Below are positions 5,742-11,627 of a DNA stretch of 11,627 nucleotides, in pieces. The notes under the pieces are model-generated. The model searched no databases. It was given only the letters and a program-made list of their open reading frames with translations, and had not been told where the DNA came from. The position numbers and the translations under genes were made by a program. The stretch lies in contig JAGLIS010000043.1 in assembly GCA_023142835.1 (NCBI GenBank), positions 1 to 11,627 on the forward strand. The letters run 5' to 3'. The stretch is from Candidatus Pacearchaeota archaeon (GTDB taxonomy: Archaea; Nanobdellota; Nanobdellia; Pacearchaeales; GW2011-AR1). How positions within the stretch are numbered: position 1 is the first letter of the stretch; every line of letters begins with the position of its first letter.

Positions 5742-5800
5742 TATTTTTGTAGGGAGTTTTCATGGAAGGAAAAATGAGGGGAGGTTTTTAAGGGTGTTGA
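5742..5800 (-). pseudogene. Flippase promoter and start-codon remnant, copy E
   Basis: The minus strand reads ATGAAAACTCCCTACAAAAA from 5763, close to the first codons of copies C and B. It then loses similarity after about 20 bases. Upstream, 5764-5800 closely resembles the promoter of copy B (2227-2265), including the CTTAAAAAC box at 5784-5792. It is the shortest remnant of the family and abuts the antitoxin promoter. Confidence 0.65.
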
Positions 5801-6039
5801 TAAAATTTCAAAACGACTGCGAAGAATTTATATGCATTATCATTTAATTATAACTAAAGAAATATGACTCATATCCCTTTGGCTTAAGAGTTTTACTAAC
5901 TGTTTCCTGCCAAAATACTAAAAATATTATCTAAATTTCTGCCCAAATGATTTACTAAATTATCTCTATCGAGGATTAAAATAAATAATCTTCCTGCCCA
6001 AATGGTAAAGTATTTAAACCGTTATATCTTAAAATAATC
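5801..6039 (+). promoter_or_regulatory. Intergenic region with repeated CTGCCCAAATG motif and Fic promoter
   Basis: No gene is convincing in these 239 bases. CTGCCCAAATG occurs at 5939-5949 and 5994-6004, and a weaker form, CTGCCAAAAT, at 5907-5916. The last full copy sits directly before the box TATTTAAAC (6011-6019), about 25 bases before the Fic ATG, so the message is probably leaderless. The repeated motif may be a binding site. A second A/T box, TTTATATGC (about 5828-5836), precedes only a seven-codon frame and could start a small RNA; this is speculative. Confidence 0.45.
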
Positions 6040-6993
6040 ATGGCATCAATTGAAGAAAATAAGAAAGGGACAAATACCTACCTCTCATTTGTAAAGAAAC
6101 TAACCTTTATGAACGAGCTGTTTCTTTACAAAAAACATATTGGGAGAAAGACGAAGGATATATCTAAGGAAGAATATATTTTGGATAATTTAAATGAAAT
6201 AGTTGAATCGGAGTTTGAATTTAGAAAAAAATATTTAGACCAGATAAAGAACAAACTATCTCACAACGAAAATTTACCTGAAAAAATAGAAAAAAAGTCA
6301 ATCGAGATAACCAATTTGCAAGAATGTAAAAATTATCCTCGAGCAATAATGTCTGATTTTTCAATTAAATTTATTTATAATTCAAATAATATCGAAGGTT
6401 CAAAATTGCCTGAAGAAGAAGTAAAAAAGATTGTGAAATTAGGAAAGACAGATTATAAAAATAAAAACGAGGCTAGAGAAGCTTTCAATTCAATTGATGC
6501 TTTTGATTATTTGGACGATTTTAATTTTAATCTTTCTTCTATCAAAAGACTCTATAATATCTTAACGAAAAACCTTGTGATGGAAAATGGGAATCCTTAT
6601 CCTAAGGGCTTCAAAAAAATTAATATAATTATAAACAATTCTCAAACAACTCCTCCTGAAAAAGTTGAAAAAGAACTTCTGGAATTATTGAATTGGTATA
6701 AAGAAAATAAAAAGAAGATTCATCCCCTAATTTTGGCATTGGACTTTCATTTAAGATATGAGCAAATCCACCCATTTAGAGATGGCAATGGAAGAACTGG
6801 CAGAATGATTATGAATAAAATTTTAATGCAAAATAAGTATCCTCCAATAATTGTCTACAAAGAAAATAAATCTGCATATTTTAATTCAATGGCAAAAGCG
6901 AGCGAAGGTAGAAAGAAGAAATATTACCAGTTTATGCTAGGACAGGCAAATAAAAGTTATGATTATATTCTTGGACTCTTTAATAGATATTAA
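6040..6993 (+). CDS. Fic/DOC-family protein (probable AMP transferase)
   Basis: This 317-residue protein carries the complete Fic active-site motif HPFRDGNGRTGR (244-255), with catalytic His244 and the phosphate-binding Gly-Asn-Gly-Arg. An upstream inhibitory helix motif S-x3-E-G is present at Ser115-Glu119-Gly120, in SNNIEGS. That makes it a Fic protein with a self-inhibiting N-terminal helix (class II type). Such enzymes transfer AMP, or remove it, from hydroxyl groups of target proteins. The N-terminal 100 residues are helical and charged, and the flap region is NNSQTTPPEKVEKE (199-212). There is no separate antitoxin, consistent with the built-in inhibitor. It is a lone plus-strand gene at the end of the toxin-rich region. 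Target unknown. Confidence 0.88.
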   Translation: MASIEENKKGTNTYLSFVKKLTFMNELFLYKKHIGRKTKDISKEEYILDNLNEIVESEFEFRKKYLDQIKNKLSHNENLPEKIEKKSIEITNLQECKNYPRAIMSDFSIKFIYNSNNIEGSKLPEEEVKKIVKLGKTDYKNKNEAREAFNSIDAFDYLDDFNFNLSSIKRLYNILTKNLVMENGNPYPKGFKKINIIINNSQTTPPEKVEKELLELLNWYKENKKKIHPLILALDFHLRYEQIHPFRDGNGRTGRMIMNKILMQNKYPPIIVYKENKSAYFNSMAKASEGRKKKYYQFMLGQANKSYDYILGLFNRY

Positions 6994-7061
6994 TAATTTG
7001 CTATTTAACGTTTAACCTGTAACATCCCAATTACAAAATGTATGGGTCAACATCATTAACT

Positions 7062-7970
7062 TTACTTCTTCATCCACTTGTAAGATAAACTCCAAAACAC
7101 ACCAAAATAAATTAAAAAGAAAATCATTCCCATATAACTATGATAAAGACCGACAGCAAGAGTTCGGGAAATAAACGCTCCAACGACAAACAGCAAAAAC
7201 ACTCGAAAAATATTAACCATAAACGCTCCTAAAACTGCGGGAATAAAAAGTAGCATAGCTTTCCTTGGATTTAATTTCTCCCAATCCAAAATCACTGCAA
7301 ACAAATAAAGAGCTGTAAAAATAAAAATAGAATAAATTCCCGAACACGCCTCGCCAATTTTTGCAGAAAACCCATTAAAATTAATCGTATAACTATCAAT
7401 CAAAATAACGTTCCCAATAAATTCTAACAAATAAGCACTCACCCAAGTCACAGCCAAACTCAAATAAGGCCAGAGTTTCCAAACCTGATACATCAAAGAA
7501 TAAACAACAATCCCAAAAATAAGGAAGTATCCCAATTCCTTCTTAAATTTCTTAAAAAAATCTCCAAGAAACTTCAACCCAAAAACTCCCAACCCTAAAA
7601 ATACAAATATTAACAAAAATAATAAATGAACTAAAAATATACTAAGAATATCAGGCGAAAACATCCCGATATTTAATTCTAAAATATAAAACAAAACAGT
7701 AAAAACCAAAGATAAAATCAAAAACCAAATATTCTTCAGCCCATATTTACAATGCTTCAACTTCAACAACCTATCCCGATAAAGCAAGACAAATCCGAAT
7801 ATAGAAAATAACAAAACTTTCCCCATCCCACCGTATATAAAAAGTTTAAACCCATAAAGCAGAGACGAAGCAACTATCCTCTGCCCAATTACAAAAGAAA
7901 TCAAAACAAACAATCCTAAAAAAATCCCAGTCCTAAAAATGAACTGTTTAAATCCTTTCTCCAATACCAT
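7062..7970 (-). CDS. Archaeosortase/exosortase family transpeptidase-like membrane protein
   Basis: This 302-residue protein has about eight or more membrane helices and the three signature sites of the exosortase/archaeosortase family, in the usual order: Cys209 in GEACSGI (206-212), Arg256 in NIFR (253-256) and His277 in YHSYMG (276-281). These enzymes cut sorting tails of exported proteins and are thought to attach the new end to a membrane anchor. The ATG at 7970 is chosen because GGGAGG lies seven bases upstream; a longer TTG-started frame (8027) overlaps the upstream gene. Two proteins with matching tails (VPEFG) are encoded at 8437-10126, so substrate and enzyme are adjacent. It follows the YdjM-like gene by 34 bases. 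Confidence 0.88.
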   Translation of the reverse strand: MVLEKGFKQFIFRTGIFLGLFVLISFVIGQRIVASSLLYGFKLFIYGGMGKVLLFSIFGFVLLYRDRLLKLKHCKYGLKNIWFLILSLVFTVLFYILELNIGMFSPDILSIFLVHLLFLLIFVFLGLGVFGLKFLGDFFKKFKKELGYFLIFGIVVYSLMYQVWKLWPYLSLAVTWVSAYLLEFIGNVILIDSYTINFNGFSAKIGEACSGIYSIFIFTALYLFAVILDWEKLNPRKAMLLFIPAVLGAFMVNIFRVFLLFVVGAFISRTLAVGLYHSYMGMIFFLIYFGVFWSLSYKWMKK

Positions 7971-8004
7971 GATAAAACCTCCCAAAAACAATATATAATC
8001 TTTA

Positions 8005-8406
8005 CTAAATCCAATAACTCTTTTCAATAATAAATATATCCATTATCAGATGGATAGCAATTGCTATGAAGGAAATAGTATTTGAGATAAAAATTGTTTT
8101 GGCTTTCTTCTTATCAATAAACTCGAACCCTAAAAGCAAATATCCTATCAAGAAAACCAAACCACAAAGAATAATCCAAAACTCGAAGCTATCCATAATT
8201 GGAGAAAGCTTTCCATAAAGAGGATCTGCTAGAATCGTATAAAAATTAATGGTATTCGACATTAATCCAGGAATTCCAAATTTTATAGCGTCGGGAATGA
8301 TTGTTCCAAACACGAAGGCAAAAGAATAAACTTTCTTCCGACTAATAAAGTAAATTATAACTGCTCCAATAAATGCAACAGTCAAATGAGTTAATATTCC
8401 TGGCAT
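8005..8406 (-). CDS. Small YdjM-like membrane protein (possible metal-dependent hydrolase)
   Basis: This 133-residue protein has about four membrane helices and begins MPGILTHLTVAF. His7, the IIPD motif (Pro38-Asp39) and HLIMD (His119-Asp123) recall the YdjM/DUF457 family of membrane-bound putative metal-dependent hydrolases. It lacks the central HRG..THS segment of longer members, so function is uncertain. An A/T box (8428-8436) about 25 bases before its ATG gives it its own start, and the archaeosortase probably lies on the same transcript. It sits between the archaeosortase and the archaeosortase substrates. Confidence 0.55.
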   Translation of the reverse strand: MPGILTHLTVAFIGAVIIYFISRKKVYSFAFVFGTIIPDAIKFGIPGLMSNTINFYTILADPLYGKLSPIMDSFEFWIILCGLVFLIGYLLLGFEFIDKKKAKTIFISNTISFIAIAIHLIMDIFIIEKSYWI

Positions 8407-8436
8407 GACTTTAAAAAATAGGATTGCTATTTAAAA
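8407..8436 (-). promoter_or_regulatory. Promoter for the YdjM-like/archaeosortase pair
   Basis: The minus strand carries TTTTAAATAGC (about 8426-8436) between the protease stop and the ATG at 8406. The spacing is about 25 bases, which would give a leaderless transcript. Confidence 0.5.
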
Positions 8437-9687
8437 CTAATCTTTTCTAACAACAAAGAAAATCCCTACGGCACTCAAGATTGTCAACATTCCAATGAAG
8501 AATCCGAATTCGGGAACGACATGTCCTTGTGAATCTATAATCTTTGCTCCGTCAATTCTTCCGTATCCGTAATAATCATCCTTTCCGGGAGCGCCTAAAT
8601 CGATTGATGTGTCTATTAAAAGCTGTTTTACTTGTGCGGGACTTAACGAAGGATTTGCTTGTAATATCAAAGCGACCATTCCAGCAACGTGTGGTGCTGC
8701 CATACTTGTTCCAGACATATATGCATAGCCAGAAGGATATGTTGAAAGTATATGAACTCCTGGAGCCATAAAATCTAAAGCTTCCCCATAATTAGACCAG
8801 GAGGCTCTTACATCATTTTCATTAACAGCACCAACAGCGATTACAGAAGTTATGCAAGCAGGAGCAATAACTGCCGAATTAGAATTTCCAGCAGAGGCCA
8901 CAACAACCACTCCTTGTTCAACAGCCCAGTTAGATTTATTTGTCAGAGGGTCTTCGTCACAGTATCCTGTATAAACTCCACCACCCAAACTCATACTTAT
9001 TATATCTGCCCCATTATCAACAGCCCATTCTATCCCGGCTTCTATATCACTATCATAACAATATATAGGTCCGCAAACTTTTCCAACCATTATATCTGCC
9101 CCTGGTGAAACACCTGTAGCGTAATTACCATTAATCTCATAAACACCATTCCCAGTTATTATCCCCGAAACATGAGTGCCGTGACCCTCTGTATCTTTCC
9201 CATTTCCTACAACAAAATTTTTCGTTGCAATTACACTATCATTCAACTCTATATGCCTCTCATCGACTCCAGTATCTAAAATAGCCACAACCACTCCCGA
9301 ACCGTCATATCCCCAGTTCCAAATAGCATCGGCATTTATCTGCAAATCAGCTTCTAAATCAAGAGGATAATATTTTCTATCTTCCCTAACATCTAACTTT
9401 CCAACAACTCCTAGCGGACACGATAACGCAGTCTTATCATTCAGCTCATGTATAATTTCACAACCCTTCGAAACAAAATTTTCCCGATCTCTCCAAAAAA
9501 TAGTATCTGCTATAACTCTCACATTCCCTTCTCCTGTCTGCATTCCCGTAACCATTAGTTGGTTAGTTTGAGGAATCTTATTTAGTCCAACTTCTGGAAT
9601 AACAATTACAGAACTTTCTCCTTCAACAGCGTTTATAATACTAAATAGAAAAACAAATACCATTGCTGATACAATTATTTTTTTCAT
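8437..9687 (-). CDS. Secreted subtilisin-like serine protease with VPEFG sorting tail
   Basis: This 416-residue S8-family protease shows the full catalytic set: Asp138 (AILDTGV), His169 (GHGTHVSG), the oxyanion Asn268 (SAGN) and Ser328 (SGTSMAAPH). Residues 1-20 form a signal peptide. Residues about 25-115 look like an inhibitory prodomain that must be removed. The mature catalytic domain spans about 118-385. After it comes VPEFG (391-395), a hydrophobic helix (396-413) and RKD, the three-part tail typical of archaeosortase substrates. The nearest known classes are PEF-CTERM and PEFG-CTERM. It starts one base after the stop of the gene upstream, so both are co-expressed. It should act outside the membrane, anchored or processed there. 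Confidence 0.93.
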   Translation of the reverse strand: MKKIIVSAMVFVFLFSIINAVEGESSVIVIPEVGLNKIPQTNQLMVTGMQTGEGNVRVIADTIFWRDRENFVSKGCEIIHELNDKTALSCPLGVVGKLDVREDRKYYPLDLEADLQINADAIWNWGYDGSGVVVAILDTGVDERHIELNDSVIATKNFVVGNGKDTEGHGTHVSGIITGNGVYEINGNYATGVSPGADIMVGKVCGPIYCYDSDIEAGIEWAVDNGADIISMSLGGGVYTGYCDEDPLTNKSNWAVEQGVVVVASAGNSNSAVIAPACITSVIAVGAVNENDVRASWSNYGEALDFMAPGVHILSTYPSGYAYMSGTSMAAPHVAGMVALILQANPSLSPAQVKQLLIDTSIDLGAPGKDDYYGYGRIDGAKIIDSQGHVVPEFGFFIGMLTILSAVGIFFVVRKD

Positions 9688-9688
9688 T

Positions 9689-10126
9689 TTATTCTTTTCT
9701 CACCACAAAAAAGACTACTGTAGCACTTAAGATTGTTAACATCCCGACGAAGAACCCGAATTCTGGAACCACATGATAATTATCCTGCCTTTTATCAAAA
9801 CTTGCTTTATACTCTCCACAATCATCATTTTCCACAGTGTAAGCCTTAAAACAAAAAGCCCCAGTTCCATCAACTGTATAAGAACCATTTGCAACTATTT
9901 CCTTAGGATCACAAGAAGCTTGTCCTGGTTGACCTGTAATATTCCAATCATAATCTCCTTCATCAAAATTCTCCCCCTTTATCCAAACATCTTCCCCAAT
10001 ATCATAATGATTTTCATTTTGAGGAGTATCACAACTTTCTCTTGTAGTCCATATTGAGCCAGAAGTTGCACTAACTACACTAAGCATAAAAACAAATATC
10101 AGCATTGACACAATTATTTTTTTCAT
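9689..10126 (-). CDS. Small secreted Cys-containing protein with VPEFG sorting tail
   Basis: This 145-residue protein is not recognised apart from its ends. Residues 1-20 form a signal peptide, almost identical to that of the protease (MKKIIVS start). The tail VPEFG (120-124), a hydrophobic helix and RKE also match the protease tail nearly residue for residue. The exported middle (21-118) has four cysteines (32, 72, 92, 103) and two Asn-glycosylation-type sites (NIT at 62, NGS at 80). It looks strand-rich, suggesting a small beta-sandwich held by two disulphides. It might be a surface adhesin, inhibitor or structural subunit. It is the first gene of the pair, one base ahead of the protease, with a TATA-like CTTTTTAAAG (10147-10156). 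Confidence 0.82.
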   Translation of the reverse strand: MKKIIVSMLIFVFMLSVVSATSGSIWTTRESCDTPQNENHYDIGEDVWIKGENFDEGDYDWNITGQPGQASCDPKEIVANGSYTVDGTGAFCFKAYTVENDDCGEYKASFDKRQDNYHVVPEFGFFVGMLTILSATVVFFVVRKE

Positions 10127-10139
10127 AAAATCAGCAGGA

Positions 10140-10160
10140 ATATGCCCTTTAAAAAGATTA
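10140..10160 (-). promoter_or_regulatory. Promoter of the two-substrate operon
   Basis: CTTTTTAAAG on the minus strand (10147-10156) lies about 25 bases before the ATG at 10126. Confidence 0.5.
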
Positions 10161-10179
10161 TTGTAGTAAGATAGTAATG

Positions 10180-10857
10180 CTAGAAGGGCACAAATAAAAC
10201 AAAATTAGCAATCAATCCAAGAAGAAAACACAGAACGAGATTGTTCGTATATTTGTAAATAATTCCTGAAATCAAACCAAAAGATAAAAAATAAATGAAC
10301 GGGAAAAGTCCAAAGGAAATATGTAAAAGTCCGTAAAAAAGTGCAGGCATAATAATTGAAAGGGAAGTTCCCAAGACAGGTTCACTGGTTTTTTGAACTA
10401 ATCCTCTAAAGAATAATTCTTCAGACAATACCATCACAAAAATCAACAAAACAGAAAACTCAGTTATTCCTACCGAGAAAATTTTTCCTAAAAATCCTAT
10501 TAAGGCTCCTATAACTATTACCAACGGCAAGACGGAATAGTTTCCTTTTATCGGAATTTTAATCTTAAACCAGTGAAGATAGTAAATGCTCAATGTCAAA
10601 AGAGTTGCATATCCGAGAAAAGCCTTCCATGGAAAAGAAAGTGTGATAAAAATTTGTAATATTTTAACAAGAGGCACAACAAATAGAATGCTCAAGAGTT
10701 TGTCAAAGGAATTTAAATCCTCTTTTTTAGATAAGATAACACAAACAGAAGCGAGGAATAGAATATATAAGATAAGCCCCATAGTTACATCTATTACCAA
10801 GAGAACCTCAGTAAGAACTACCAACAAAAGCATCAGTGACAGGATAAAAACTTTCAT
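10180..10857 (-). CDS. CPBP-family intramembrane metalloprotease-like protein
   Basis: This 225-residue membrane protein has about seven helices and the first two CPBP (CAAX protease/Abi) motifs. The glutamate pair with arginine is Glu146-Glu147-x3-Arg151 (SEELFFRG). The second motif is Tyr175-x3-His179 (FYGLLHI). The last motif normally places a histidine four residues before the asparagine near the C-terminus. Here Asn218 is present but the position is Gly214, so one metal-site histidine seems to be missing. The family includes prenyl-protein endopeptidases and bacteriocin self-immunity proteins. It lies upstream of the archaeosortase substrates and is transcribed in the same direction from its own box GTTTATATA (10879-10887). 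A role in handling membrane-inserted tails is inference. Confidence 0.75.
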   Translation of the reverse strand: MKVFILSLMLLLVVLTEVLLVIDVTMGLILYILFLASVCVILSKKEDLNSFDKLLSILFVVPLVKILQIFITLSFPWKAFLGYATLLTLSIYYLHWFKIKIPIKGNYSVLPLVIVIGALIGFLGKIFSVGITEFSVLLIFVMVLSEELFFRGLVQKTSEPVLGTSLSIIMPALFYGLLHISFGLFPFIYFLSFGLISGIIYKYTNNLVLCFLLGLIANFVLFVPF

Positions 10858-10874
10858 AAAAATACTCGATTACA

Positions 10875-10890
10875 TTAATATATAAACTTT
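10875..10890 (-). promoter_or_regulatory. Promoter of the CPBP-like gene
   Basis: GTTTATATATT on the minus strand (about 10877-10887) lies about 25 bases before the ATG at 10857. Confidence 0.55.
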
Positions 10891-10903
10891 AGGGTAGTAA
10901 CAC

Positions 10904-11086
10904 TTACCACTTAGAAAGGATATTTGTAACGAAGACTGCTCCAAAAGCCACAAACAATGCAACGATAATTGGGAGAAATATTTTCTTAGTCTTTTCACTG
11001 CCTAACTCAAGGATTATCAAAAATATGATTAATAAGACACTTAAAGCTATTGGGGAAATTACTCCTGAAACTTCGTTGATTATCAT
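10904..11086 (-). CDS. 60-residue membrane protein, unknown
   Basis: This small protein has two predicted membrane helices (about 10-28 and 36-56) joined by the charged loop ELGSEKTKK, and it ends SKW. I do not recognise a family. The ATG at 11086 follows an A/T box CCTTAAAAAC (about 11107-11117) at about 25-30 bases, the same layout as its neighbours. It lies upstream of the CPBP-like gene on the same strand. Confidence 0.55.
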   Translation of the reverse strand: MIINEVSGVISPIALSVLLIIFLIILELGSEKTKKIFLPIIVALFVAFGAVFVTNILSKW

Positions 11087-11143
11087 AAAGATTGCAGAAT
11101 ATTGATGTTTTTAAGGTTGTTTAGTGATCGTGCAAAATTATGA

Positions 11144-11281
11144 CTATATCTTAATATTGAATTCAAAGAACGAAATCAACCACGGCACAAGCCAGTTCCA
11201 CATAACCGTTCCGACAAGAACTCCGAAACTGAAAGCTAAGGCAATCTTTCTCCATTCACTTAAATCTGTTAGGTGTTTCAT
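11144..11281 (-). CDS. 45-residue single-span membrane protein, unknown
   Basis: This frame begins MKHLTDLSEWRKIALAF and continues with a hydrophobic, tryptophan-rich segment (VGTVMWNWLVPWLISF). It ends EFNIKI before TAG (11146-11144). It has one clear membrane helix with a charged N-terminal side. A possible A/T box at about 11327-11337 gives a leader of some 20 bases. No family is recognised. The support is the clean start and stop, the hydrophobic pattern and a sensible place between genes on the same strand. Confidence 0.45.
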   Translation of the reverse strand: MKHLTDLSEWRKIALAFSFGVLVGTVMWNWLVPWLISFFEFNIKI

Positions 11282-11364
11282 TTTTTAGATTACTTGTGTG
11301 CAACTTGATTTCTCAATCCTGTTAGACTTTTTAAGCATTATTGGGATTGGATTGAATGGATTGG

Positions 11365-11625
11365 TTATTCTTTATACAAAAACATCAAAATCGGCATCAA
11401 GGTTTTGTCCCCTACAATTTTCTTCACAGCCTCGACCATTTCTTTCTCAGTTCTCCCGAATATCATCTCATAAGAAAACTTAGATCTCTTCTCCTTTAGT
11501 TGTTGAAACTCGTTCAAGAATTCTGTTTTTAGTTTAATCATATTCCAAGCTTGACTACTCTCGCTGTAGTGGACTTTTCCTTTTACATTGATTATTTTTC
11601 TTGGGACTAGTGGTTTGCTTTGCAT
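11365..11625 (-). CDS. 86-residue hypothetical protein, possibly 5'-incomplete
   Basis: The protein begins MQSKPLVPRKIINVKG and is charged and largely helical. A helix with QQLKEKRSKFSYEMIFGR and a C-terminal EMVEAVKKIVGDKTLMPILMFLYKE are visible. No signal peptide or membrane helix is clear, and I do not recognise a family. Its ATG lies two bases from the window edge, so the true start may lie further upstream. Confidence 0.45.
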   Translation of the reverse strand: MQSKPLVPRKIINVKGKVHYSESSQAWNMIKLKTEFLNEFQQLKEKRSKFSYEMIFGRTEKEMVEAVKKIVGDKTLMPILMFLYKE

Positions 11626-11627
11626 TT

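Noticed and set aside
5589..5777. Plus-strand 62-residue frame overlapping the small antitoxin
   Set aside because: The minus-strand antitoxin has a promoter, a family-like tail and a homologue in the window. The plus-strand frame has none of these and runs through the flippase remnant.
1..5800. CRISPR array or insertion sequence as explanation of the repeats
   Set aside because: Copies are long, unequal in length and irregularly spaced, and are coding 5' ends of a recognisable gene. No transposase, integrase, terminal inverted repeats or target-site duplications were seen.
7971..8027. TTG-started N-terminal extension of the archaeosortase
   Set aside because: A strong GGGAGG ribosome binding site lies inside it, seven bases before the ATG at 7970. 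The extension also overlaps the upstream gene.
8544..9108. Plus-strand frames opposite the subtilisin-like protease
   Set aside because: The minus strand encodes an unmistakable protease with all catalytic motifs, so these are shadows.
11340..11365. Short GGATT-type tandem repeat
   Set aside because: Only about three imperfect units in a short stretch; too little to call a feature.

Overview
The window is AT-rich and reads as archaeal. Most genes have a TATA-like A/T box about 25 bases before the start codon and little or no leader. Other archaeal pointers are the archaeosortase, a HEPN/nucleotidyltransferase pair and RelE-type toxins with very short antitoxins. Short genes and the family mix suggest a small-genome DPANN-type archaeon (Woesearchaeota or Pacearchaeota grade); that placement is inference.

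Left half (1-5800): five copies or remnants of the 5' end of one oligosaccharide flippase gene, all on the minus strand. Copy A (1-569) runs off the window. Copy B (1862-2226) and copy C (2861-2988) are broken fragments. Copy D (3829-5127) is a whole gene with an in-frame stop 47 codons before its natural end. Remnant E (about 5742-5800) keeps only a promoter and start codon. Between them lie toxin-antitoxin-like modules: a wHTH-nucleotidyltransferase/HEPN pair between A and B, a RelB/RelE pair between B and C, and a tail-to-tail RelE and RelB-like pair between D and E. A polysaccharide pyruvyltransferase gene lies between C and D, apparently co-transcribed with the flippase. A Fic gene follows E. 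The copies share variants in mutually incompatible patterns, so they have recombined with each other.

Right half (7062-11625), all on the minus strand: a cell-surface sorting locus. It contains an archaeosortase (Cys, Arg, His active-site signature), a YdjM-like membrane protein, a secreted subtilisin-like protease and a small secreted Cys-containing protein. Both secreted proteins end in the same VPEFG-hydrophobic-Arg/Lys tail. Upstream are a CPBP-family intramembrane protease-like protein, two very small membrane proteins and an unrecognised 86-residue protein. The likely logic is that the two secreted proteins are exported, held by their tails, and processed by the archaeosortase.

No rRNA, tRNA, CRISPR array, transposase or integrase was seen.
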